Below, piece after piece: positions 17,164 through 23,746 of a DNA stretch of 32,912 nucleotides (positions are counted from its first letter, which is position 1; every line of letters begins with the position of its first letter). The DNA is from an uncultured Tolumonas sp. (GTDB lineage: Bacteria > Pseudomonadota > Gammaproteobacteria > Enterobacterales > Aeromonadaceae), in the NCBI GenBank assembly GCA_937866945.1, contig CALMKU010000022.1, positions 1 through 32,912 of the forward strand, in the 5' to 3' direction. The notes below the pieces were generated by a model. That model did no database searches. It was not told the DNA's origin and saw only the letters and a list, made by a program, of their open reading frames with translations. The translations under genes were made by a program, and so were the position numbers.

Positions 17164-18396
17164 TTAGAGCAGAATACGCGCTTTTAATGTGCCATCAATT
17201 TCTTTCAGACGAGCCAGCGCGATATCGCTATGTTCAGTTTCCACTTCAATCACAACATAACCGATGTTGGCGTTGGTTTGCAGGAACTGACCGGCAATGT
17301 TGATACCTTCATCAGCAAATGCCTGGTTGATCTTATTCAGAACACCTGGCTGATTGCGGTGGATGTGCAGCAGACGGCTGGTTTTACGACCCAGTTCTGG
17401 CAGTGATACTTCAGGGAAGTTAACTGCGGACAGTGTAGAACCGTTATCAGAGTATTTGATCAGTTTGCTGGAAACTTCGATACCGATGTTTTCCTGCGCT
17501 TCTTCAGTAGAACCACCGATGTGCGGAGTCAGGATCACGTTATCAAACTTCTGCAGTGGAGAAACGAAGCGTTCGCCATTTGCTTTTGGTTCAACAGGGA
17601 ATACGTCGATAGCTGCACCAGCCAGATGACCACTTTCCAGTGCATCAGCCAGATCATCAATTTTCACCACAGTGCCGCGCGCTGCGTTGATGAAAATAGA
17701 GTTCTTTTTCATCTTAGCGAACTGTTCTGCACCAAACATGTCTTTAGTAGACGCTGTTTCTGGTACATGCAGGGTGATCACATCAGACTGCGCCAACAAC
17801 TCATCCATGGTAGCTACCTGAATAGCATTACCCATAGACAGTTTGTTTTCGATGTCGTAGTAAAAAACTTTCAGACCAATGCTTTCAGCGATAACACTCA
17901 ACTGGCTACCGATATGGCCGTAGCCCACGATACCTAATTTTTTGCCACGCGCTTCAACAGAGTTTGTTGCGCTCTTATCCCAGTCACCACGATGTGCGCC
18001 AGCGTTTTTATGTGGAATGCCACGCAGCAGCAACAGAATTTCGCCCAACACCAGTTCAGCAACGCTACGGGTGTTAGAGAATGGGGCGTTGAATACAGGA
18101 ATACCGCGTTTTTCTGCTGCAGCCAGATCAACCTGGTTGGTGCCGATACAGAAGCAACCGATAGAAACCAGTTTCTGAGCAGCATCAAGAACACGTTCAG
18201 TCAGATGAGTACGAGAGCGGATACCAATGAAATGTACATCGCGGATTTTTTCGATCAGCGCTTCTTCTTCCAGTGAACCTTTCACATATTCCACGTTGGT
18301 GTAACCAGCAGATTTAAAGTTATCTACTGAGTTTGGATGCACACCTTCCAGCAGTAATACCTTGATCTTGTCCTTATCCAGAGAAAATTTGGTCAT
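17164..18396 (-). CDS. serA: D-3-phosphoglycerate dehydrogenase
   Basis: SerA oxidises 3-phosphoglycerate to 3-phosphohydroxypyruvate with NAD, the committed step of serine synthesis. The 410-residue length equals E. coli SerA and the catalytic numbering matches it: R240 (NAAR), E269 (PVEP) and H292 (LTPHIGG). The NAD-binding fingerprint is VGYGHIG (157-163). The C-terminal ACT domain (about 335-410, LLHIHRNQPGVLNKIN) is the serine-feedback site in this class. The ATG is preceded by AGGGAG at an 8-base spacing. The gene converges on aroA/serC and diverges from a HAD phosphatase gene. An ACGCAA/TTGCGT inverted repeat lies in the leader just before the ribosome-binding site. Confidence 0.98.
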   Translation of the reverse strand: MTKFSLDKDKIKVLLLEGVHPNSVDNFKSAGYTNVEYVKGSLEEEALIEKIRDVHFIGIRSRTHLTERVLDAAQKLVSIGCFCIGTNQVDLAAAEKRGIPVFNAPFSNTRSVAELVLGEILLLLRGIPHKNAGAHRGDWDKSATNSVEARGKKLGIVGYGHIGSQLSVIAESIGLKVFYYDIENKLSMGNAIQVATMDELLAQSDVITLHVPETASTKDMFGAEQFAKMKKNSIFINAARGTVVKIDDLADALESGHLAGAAIDVFPVEPKANGERFVSPLQKFDNVILTPHIGGSTEEAQENIGIEVSSKLIKYSDNGSTLSAVNFPEVSLPELGRKTSRLLHIHRNQPGVLNKINQAFADEGINIAGQFLQTNANIGYVVIEVETEHSDIALARLKEIDGTLKARILL

Positions 18397-18412
18397 GTCA
18401 GCGCTCCCTTTT

Positions 18413-18434
18413 ACGCAACGTCATTGGATTGCGT
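18413..18434 (-). other. Leader hairpin before the serA ribosome-binding site
   Basis: ACGCAA (18413-18418) and TTGCGT (18429-18434) form a 6-bp inverted repeat with a 10-base spacer. It would fold in the serA 5' leader immediately upstream of AGGGAG. It could be an operator or an mRNA hairpin; the sequence does not distinguish them. Confidence 0.35.
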
Positions 18435-18498
18435 AGTAAATTAACAAAAAAGGGGAGGCTGCGCCAAGGAAGAATGCCTTTGCGTAATACAAATTTTC

Positions 18499-18524
18499 TA
18501 TAGGTGTAACTCGTAATACCTATA
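18499..18524. promoter_or_regulatory. Inverted repeat in the serA / HAD divergent intergenic region
   Basis: TATAGGT (18499-18505) and ACCTATA (18518-18524) are perfect 7-bp inverted arms 12 bases apart. They sit between the two divergent genes, about 105 bases from each start, a suitable place for a dimeric regulator. I do not recognise the regulator. Confidence 0.35.
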
Positions 18525-18632
18525 TCACTAAAACCATGCAAAACATGTACCTTAAACACATTCTGTACTAACACGCTGGACTCTGCAGCAGGTTGGTCAT
18601 ATGGTTATCGACAATAAGAGATGAGGGTAGCT

Positions 18633-19247
18633 ATGAATATTATTTTTGATATCGGTAATGTGTTGGTGAAATGGGATCCGGTAGAAATCGTGCGTTCAGT
18701 GATCACAACTGCGGGCGCGGTAAGGGTTGCAGAACATTTGTTTGCGCATCAGGACTGGCATGAAATAGACCGTGGTGCGCTGACTATTCCTGAGGTAATT
18801 CAGCGCGCTGTAGAGCGTACTGATATAGACGAAGATATTGTTGCTGCTATTTATCACGCTGTTCCAGCTTCTTTAACACCGATCCCGGAAAGTATTCTTC
18901 TGTTAGAACAGCTTAAACGAGCCGGACATGGCATTTATGCGTTATCCAATATGGGGCACGATAATGCAGCATATCTGGCGGAAACGGCATCATTCTGGCG
19001 TGAATTCGATGCGAAAGTGATCTCTGCAGAGGTCAAGTTAATTAAACCTGATCCGGCAATATATGAATATTTGCTTAACAAAAATGGTCTGACCAATTCT
19101 AATTGTATTTTCATCGACGACTCATTGGTTAATGTTAAAACCGCAGAAAGTTTAGGTATAAAAAGCATCCATTTTCATTCAGCAGCTCAGGCCAGAGATG
19201 AGTTGAGAAGCTATATATCATGGCCTGAACAGCAAGGTGTTAACTGA
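18633..19247 (+). CDS. HAD-superfamily phosphatase (HAD-IA, YihX-like)
   Basis: This 204-residue soluble protein has the haloacid dehalogenase fold and probably dephosphorylates a small phosphorylated metabolite. Motif I is FDIGNVLVKWD, with the nucleophile Asp at residue 6 and a Gly rather than the usual second Asp. Motif II is ALSNMG, the motif III lysine is in LIKPDPAIY, and motif IV is FIDDSLVN. A helical cap lies at about residues 15-85. YihX and related glucose-1-phosphate phosphatases share the FD.GNV start, so a sugar-phosphate substrate is possible but unproven. I prefer the ATG at 18633, with GAGG 5 bases upstream, over an in-frame ATG four codons earlier. It is monocistronic and diverges from serA. 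Confidence 0.88.
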   Translation: MNIIFDIGNVLVKWDPVEIVRSVITTAGAVRVAEHLFAHQDWHEIDRGALTIPEVIQRAVERTDIDEDIVAAIYHAVPASLTPIPESILLLEQLKRAGHGIYALSNMGHDNAAYLAETASFWREFDAKVISAEVKLIKPDPAIYEYLLNKNGLTNSNCIFIDDSLVNVKTAESLGIKSIHFHSAAQARDELRSYISWPEQQGVN

Positions 19248-19251
19248 AAAA

Positions 19252-19263
19252 TGATCTAAATCA
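19252..19263. promoter_or_regulatory. FNR-like site upstream of ackA
   Basis: TGATCTAAATCA keeps the FNR core TGAT-N4-ATCA as a perfect half-site pair; the outer bases are A and T. AT-rich -10-like sequence (TAATTTAATT, 19281-19290) lies at about the spacing expected for a class II activated promoter. It sits 5 bases after the HAD gene stop and about 500 bases before ackA. Confidence 0.4.
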
Positions 19264-19720
19264 TCTATCGGTATTAACGATAATTTAATTCATTGCGAAA
19301 TAGGTGACTCATCGACAGGAATAAGGGAGAATAACCTGTCAAGTCAGTTACGTATTGGTCTTACCAATTTGTTGTGCTAAACCCGACAGTAATGTGACAT
19401 CCTGTCGATGCGTGTGATGTTTGCTGCAGGCATGTACATAGGCAAAACACAGATTAAACGTATTTTTACCTTGGATCTGTGGGCATCGATGGCGGATATG
19501 TTCATATTGCTGGATTGGCATAAATAATGATGCTTGGCGATGAGAACTGTCGGAATTGCATTATGCAGTTTTGCAGGAATTTCAGGCTGCATCTAAAAGC
19601 TGAAACTTATGATCAGTAAGCATGAGCGTAATGAACATAAGTGGTTGAGCCAGTTTTTAGACGTTACCTTTAGCAGGCCATCGCTGAACGATAATGTGTC
19701 GTTCGCCCTGACCTTGAACC

Positions 19721-19745
19721 GCTTTGACGCTTCGCGTCTGAAAGC
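19721..19745 (+). other. Stem-loop immediately upstream of the ackA ribosome-binding site
   Basis: GACGC-TTC-GCGTC forms a tight hairpin, extended by GCTTT/AAAGC across a 2-base bulge. It ends 5 bases before the GAGGAAAG ribosome-binding site. There is no T tract, so it is not a terminator. A second stem-loop (GAACGA/TCGTTC, 19686-19704) precedes it. Confidence 0.55.
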
Positions 19746-19759
19746 AATGCGAGGAAAGA

Positions 19760-20968
19760 ATGGAAGCAACAATCAATCCAACCGTTCTGGTTGTTAACTG
19801 TGGCAGTTCATCTCTGAAGTTTGCCATTGTCGATCCGGTAACGGGCGATCAATATCTTACTGGTTTAGCGGAAGCTCTGGGTTTGCCTGAAGCGCAAATC
19901 AGCTGGCGTTTCGGTGAAGATGATAAGAAAAAAGCTGCTTTGCCAGCAGGTGCTAACCACACCGTGGCGTTAACTTATCTTGAAGAGCAAATCCTTGAAG
20001 GTAAGCCTGAGCTGATTAAATCGTTTATCGCTGTTGGTCACCGCGTCGTTTCTGGTGGTGAGTTATTCACCCACCCAACATTGATTACCGATGAAGTAGT
20101 GAAAGGCATCGAGCAATGCATTCCACTGGCACCACTGCATAACCCGGCTCACTTGCTTGGTATTGCTGCTGCTCGCCGTCTCTTCTCCGCTTTGCCTCAC
20201 GTCGCTATTTTTGATACTGCTTTCCACCAGACTATGCCACCTAAAGCGTTCATGTATCCGCTCCCGAACGAGCTTTACACTGAACACGCGATTCGTCGTT
20301 ATGGCGCGCACGGCACCAGTCATTACTATGTCACTACTGAGGCTGCGAAGCTGTTGGGTAAACCAATGTCTGAGACCAATATCATTACTGCGCATTTGGG
20401 TAATGGTGGTTCGGTTAGTGCTATCAAAAATGGTAAATGTGTTGATACCAGTATGGGGCTGACCCCGCTGGAAGGTATCGTAATGGGTACCCGTTGTGGT
20501 GATATCGACCCATCTATCGTGTTCTTCCTGATCGACACTCTGGGTTACACCGTCGAAGACGTGCGTGACACGCTGAACAAAAAATCAGGTCTGCTGGGTC
20601 TGTCTGGCAAAACCAGCGATTTCCGCGGCATCATTGAAGGTGTTGAGCAAGGTGATGAGCAGTGCAAACTGGCGTTTGATATTTTCTGCTATCGTCTGGC
20701 GAAATACATTGCTTCTTACTATGTAGCTGTCGGTAAAGTTGATGCGTTGATCTTCACTGGCGGTATCGGTGAAAACTCACTGCCAATGCGCAGCGCTGTG
20801 CTGAAATTACTGGAAGGCTTCGGGTTTGTTGAAGACGCTACTGCGAATGCGGCTGCTCGTTTCGGTAACTCTGGCCTGATCACTGCGGCTGATAGTACCA
20901 AAGCGTTCGTTATTCCAACTAACGAAGAGCTGGTTATTGCACAAGGTGCTGCTGAGTTTGCTAAGTAA
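19760..20968 (+). CDS. ackA: Acetate kinase
   Basis: AckA interconverts acetyl phosphate + ADP and acetate + ATP, the energy-yielding end of the acetate overflow route. At 402 residues it is normal length. Family signatures are [15 protein letters not shown] near the N-terminus, [11 protein letters not shown], the [11 protein letters not shown] phosphate-binding loop, [20 protein letters not shown], and FTGGIGENS near the C-terminus. GAGGAAAG directly precedes the ATG. In many relatives pta follows ackA. Here a terminator and the opposing cstA gene follow, so phosphotransacetylase must be encoded elsewhere. A 512-base leader region with hairpins and an FNR-like site suggests oxygen-linked or post-transcriptional control. 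Confidence 0.98.
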   Translation: MEATINPTVLVVNCGSSSLKFAIVDPVTGDQYLTGLAEALGLPEAQISWRFGEDDKKKAALPAGANHTVALTYLEEQILEGKPELIKSFIAVGHRVVSGGELFTHPTLITDEVVKGIEQCIPLAPLHNPAHLLGIAAARRLFSALPHVAIFDTAFHQTMPPKAFMYPLPNELYTEHAIRRYGAHGTSHYYVTTEAAKLLGKPMSETNIITAHLGNGGSVSAIKNGKCVDTSMGLTPLEGIVMGTRCGDIDPSIVFFLIDTLGYTVEDVRDTLNKKSGLLGLSGKTSDFRGIIEGVEQGDEQCKLAFDIFCYRLAKYIASYYVAVGKVDALIFTGGIGENSLPMRSAVLKLLEGFGFVEDATANAAARFGNSGLITAADSTKAFVIPTNEELVIAQGAAEFAK

Positions 20969-20990
20969 GTTTTAGTGACAGTGACCAATA

Positions 20991-21016
20991 AAAGCGGCCC
21001 GTAATGGGCCGTTTTG
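20991..21016. terminator. Terminator between ackA and cstA
   Basis: CGGCCC pairs with GGGCCG around a 5-nt loop, flanked by AAAA(G) and TTTT. It lies 22 bases after ackA and 19 before the end of the converging cstA gene, and could serve both. Confidence 0.8.
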
Positions 21017-21035
21017 CTATTCAGTGTTTGAATGT

Positions 21036-22856
21036 TTAACTGAGTTGTTCAGCGACTGTTTCAGTGGCGGCAGCACGACGTTGTGCGGGTGATTTGCTCA
21101 ACAGTTCTTTCCATTTCCGCATGGCTGAGATCAGGATGATGATCCCCAGCACCAGCATGATGATAGAGATACAGCCGTTGAAAATGTTGTAACCTTTCGC
21201 TACTGGATTGAAGTAAACGTTTTTGATCATCCAGTAACCGGCATATTGTACGGTCACAAACAGGTAAGCCAGTGGGATCAAACAGGTTAGCGCATAGCGA
21301 CGTTTAGTTGATAACCGCAGGATGATGGTAGTACCGATAATTAAGCCTACGGATGCCATCAGCTGATTAGAAACCCCGAACAGTGCCCATACTGAACCGA
21401 TATCGCCAGACATCAGCAGATAACCCCACATCACACAAGCCAGTACGCTTGCGCCGATAGCGCCGGGCATCCAGTCGATCCGTTTTAGAGGGGAATAGAA
21501 TTCACCAAAGAAATCCTGGATCAGATAGCGCGATACACGAGTGCCTGAGTCAACGGCGGTCAGAATAAATACCGCTTCAAACATCACCACGAACTGGAAA
21601 AAGTAAGAAGCCAGCGTGTTGAACCAGCTGATTTTGGTGAAGATGTAAGACATACCGACTGCCAGTGTTACAGCACCACCAGTACGACCATACAGATCCA
21701 AGCCAATTTCTTTCGACAGTTGTGGCAAATCAACCACATTCATACCCAGACTGGCAAAAGCAGCAGGTGATGAGTTGATCGCGAAATAATCAGCAGGGTG
21801 TAACGCAGTCGCTGCAATCAATGCCATCACACCGACCACACATTCAGCCAGCATGGCACCGAAAGCAACCGGCAGAATATCACTCCATTTATCGACCAAT
21901 TTAGGTGTGGTGCCGGAACCAATAAAGGCATGGAAACCAGAGATTGCGCCACAAGCGATAGTGATAGAGATGAACGGCCATACCGGGCCACCCAGAACCG
22001 GGCCACCGCCATGAATAAATTGAGTCAATGCTGGAAATTGAATTTCAGGGTTGATAAACACCACACCGATAATCAACGCACCAAATACGCCAATTTTCAT
22101 GAAGGAAGAGATGTAACCGCGCGGAGTTAACAGCAACCAAACTGGCAGGGCTGTTGCGAAGAACGCATAGATTGGTAGCGCTAAACTGATCGTGGTTTCG
22201 TGCAGGGTTAGCCAGTCACCGAATACGGTGCCCTGAATGTAAGGACCGAAGAATACGCAGGCCAATACCGCGATAAAACCAACAATCGAGGAGTTTTTCA
22301 GATCGCCAGTGGCTTTGTGATACAAGCCAACCAGCATGGAAATCGGGATGGTCATGAAGACGGCGAACGTGCCCCAGGCATTACGTTCAAGAGCATGAAC
22401 CACCACCATCGATAAACCGGCCATGGTAATAGTGATGATGAACAACATCGCTAAACCAGTACACCAGCCAGCCACTGGGCCCAGTTCCGCTTTCGCGACT
22501 TCCGACAGTGATTTACCCTGATACTTCATGGAAGCAAACAGCACGACAGTGTCGTGTACCGCACCACCAATTACACAACCAATGAGTAACCAGAGGAAGC
22601 TCGGTAGATAGCCGTATTGTGCCGCCAGCACGGGCCCAACCAGTGGGCCTGCAGCCGCAATTGCAGCAAAATGCTGACCGAAGTTAACCCAACGGTTAGT
22701 AGGAACGTAATTTTTACCATCAGCTAACGCATGAGAGGGCGTTACCTGACTGTCATCGGCTTGTAGCACTTTGCGAACAAAGAAAATGCCGTAAAACCGA
22801 TAGCAGATGGCAAGAATACACAGTGCGCTGATGACAAACGTAATCGCATGCGTCAT
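21036..22856 (-). CDS. cstA: CstA-family transporter, probable pyruvate transporter of the BtsSR regulon
   Basis: This 606-residue inner-membrane protein with many helices belongs to the CstA family, whose studied members take up pyruvate (BtsT, CstA) or peptides. Family stretches include NRWVNFGQHFAAIAAAGPLVGPVLAAQYGYLP near the N-terminus, GAISGFHAFIGSGTTPK in the middle, and FGVSNQLMASVGLIIGTT in the C-terminal part. It is shorter than E. coli CstA or BtsT (both about 700 residues). It is encoded directly downstream of btsS-btsR, and BtsR-like direct repeats lie before its -35 region. I therefore infer pyruvate uptake induced by extracellular pyruvate. AGGAG lies 8 bases before the ATG. 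Calling it btsT would be equally defensible. Confidence 0.88.
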   Translation of the reverse strand: MTHAITFVISALCILAICYRFYGIFFVRKVLQADDSQVTPSHALADGKNYVPTNRWVNFGQHFAAIAAAGPLVGPVLAAQYGYLPSFLWLLIGCVIGGAVHDTVVLFASMKYQGKSLSEVAKAELGPVAGWCTGLAMLFIITITMAGLSMVVVHALERNAWGTFAVFMTIPISMLVGLYHKATGDLKNSSIVGFIAVLACVFFGPYIQGTVFGDWLTLHETTISLALPIYAFFATALPVWLLLTPRGYISSFMKIGVFGALIIGVVFINPEIQFPALTQFIHGGGPVLGGPVWPFISITIACGAISGFHAFIGSGTTPKLVDKWSDILPVAFGAMLAECVVGVMALIAATALHPADYFAINSSPAAFASLGMNVVDLPQLSKEIGLDLYGRTGGAVTLAVGMSYIFTKISWFNTLASYFFQFVVMFEAVFILTAVDSGTRVSRYLIQDFFGEFYSPLKRIDWMPGAIGASVLACVMWGYLLMSGDIGSVWALFGVSNQLMASVGLIIGTTIILRLSTKRRYALTCLIPLAYLFVTVQYAGYWMIKNVYFNPVAKGYNIFNGCISIIMLVLGIIILISAMRKWKELLSKSPAQRRAAATETVAEQLS

Positions 22857-22887
22857 GAGTGTTACTCCTGAGTGTAAGTTGATACTG

Positions 22888-22906
22888 CACCAGATCCTTT
22901 CTGGTG
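22888..22906 (-). other. Hairpin in the cstA 5' leader
   Basis: CACCAGA and TCTGGTG form a perfect 7-bp stem with a 5-nt loop between the putative promoter and the cstA ribosome-binding site. There is no T tract; a post-transcriptional role is possible. Confidence 0.4.
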
Positions 22907-22921
22907 TGACAGATTCACCTT

Positions 22922-22951
22922 AGAACAGTGTTTTCAGGAATAACATTTCAA
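22922..22951 (-). promoter_or_regulatory. Probable activator-dependent cstA promoter
   Basis: On the minus strand, TTGAAA (22951-22946) and a poor -10, TGTTCT (22927-22922), are 18 bp apart. A good -35 with a weak -10, 6 bp downstream of the BtsR-like repeats, fits a promoter needing activation. Confidence 0.45.
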
Positions 22952-22957
22952 ATCCAG

Positions 22958-23006
22958 TGAGTGGTTGTATGGCGCAATAAGCGGTCATTATCCGTGATAA
23001 AGCGGT
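22958..23006 (-). promoter_or_regulatory. Three BtsR-like direct repeats upstream of cstA
   Basis: Read on the minus strand, the order is ACCGCTTT (23006-22999), 13 bases, ACCGCTTA (22985-22978), 12 bases, ACCACTCA (22965-22958). The E. coli BtsR (YehT) target, as I recall it, is ACC(G/A)CT(C/T)A repeated in tandem with a 13-base spacer. Two copies match that octamer fully and the third differs only at the last base. The repeats recur at two helical turns on one DNA face, between btsR and cstA. Confidence 0.7.
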
Positions 23007-23014
23007 TTTGCGAT

Positions 23015-23746
23015 TTAGGGGATATTCAGACTCTGTTTGAGTGGTTTCAGATATCGGCGGCTGACCGGAATGCGCTGTTGGGCTCGGGTGATCACTTCCG
23101 CACCGCCATTTTCCAGCAACTGAATTTCGGCCACTTGATCGGGGTTGATCATGTATTGTCGGTGGCAGCGCAAGAACGGTGTTTTTTCCTCTAATGTTCG
23201 CAAGGTCAGTTGTGTGACACCCGCTTGTTTGGCACTGAACACATGTACGCCAGCCAAATCGCTGTGGATATATTCCACTTCGGTCAACGGCACTAAAAAA
23301 ATACGGTTGTGGCCACAACAGGGAATAGAACGTAATGGTGCTAACTCGACTAATGGCTGGTATGACGGTGGCGCTAACTCTTTGCGTAAGCGGCCTAATG
23401 TCTTTTCCAAACGAGCCGGCTCTATGGGTTTCAGCAAATAATCAAACGCATTTTCTTCGAATGCTTTCAGCGCAAATTCATCGTAAGCGGTAATAAAGAC
23501 AATGGCAGGTAAATGTTCTGGGTCAAGCATACTGACCATTTCCAACCCACTGATGCGGGGCATCTGAATATCTAAAAACACCACGTCAGGGCGGAGTTTA
23601 TGGATTGCCGGAATTGCTTCCAGTGCATTACTGCATTCACCGATGATCTCCAGTTCAGCATCGTTTTTCCGCGTATAGCTTTCCAGAATACTACGCAGCT
23701 CTTCTCTGGCTGGTAATTCATCATCGACAATGATCACTCGCAACAT
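23015..23746 (-). CDS. btsR: LytTR-family response regulator (BtsR-like)
   Basis: This 243-residue response regulator has a receiver domain (about 1-120) and a C-terminal LytTR DNA-binding domain (about 140-243). Acidic D8/D9 lie in IIVDDE, the phosphoacceptor is D59 in VVFLDIQMP, the Thr is in FITAYDEF, and the Lys is in LLKPIEP. LytTR features include VEYIHSDLAGVHVF, FLRCHRQYMINPDQVAEI and RIPVSRRYLKPLKQ. Length and gene order match E. coli BtsR. The ATG lies inside the end of btsS (13-bp overlap), so the two are co-translated. It most likely activates cstA through the repeats that follow its own stop codon. Confidence 0.93.
   Translation of the reverse strand: MLRVIIVDDELPAREELRSILESYTRKNDAELEIIGECSNALEAIPAIHKLRPDVVFLDIQMPRISGLEMVSMLDPEHLPAIVFITAYDEFALKAFEENAFDYLLKPIEPARLEKTLGRLRKELAPPSYQPLVELAPLRSIPCCGHNRIFLVPLTEVEYIHSDLAGVHVFSAKQAGVTQLTLRTLEEKTPFLRCHRQYMINPDQVAEIQLLENGGAEVITRAQQRIPVSRRYLKPLKQSLNIP

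Larger units (their letters stand above)
19248..19759. other. 512-base non-coding region upstream of ackA
   Basis: I find no convincing gene here. Short open frames on both strands lack ribosome-binding sites and family likeness. The region holds an FNR-like site at its left end, two GACAG/CTGTC inverted repeats (19314-19340 and 19384-19407), and two stem-loops just before the ackA ribosome-binding site (19686-19704 and 19721-19745). A long structured ackA leader or a small RNA are both possible. Confidence 0.6.

Noticed and set aside
19408-19527. 39-codon plus-strand open frame (MRVMFAAGMYIGK...)
   Set aside because: It looks somewhat protein-like, but it is short, has no Shine-Dalgarno sequence and no family I recognise.
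19377-19592. 71-codon minus-strand open frame upstream of ackA
   Set aside because: It has no ribosome-binding site, no recognisable family and no signal or membrane pattern, and lies in a region rich in RNA-like hairpins.
19609-19797. 62-codon plus-strand open frame running into ackA
   Set aside because: It overlaps the acetate kinase start in another frame, lacks a ribosome-binding site and covers the ackA leader stem-loops.
22901-22920. CRP-like site TGTGACAGATTCACC upstream of cstA
   Set aside because: The half-sites are separated by 5 bases rather than 6 and the second half is imperfect, so CRP binding is unlikely to be strong.
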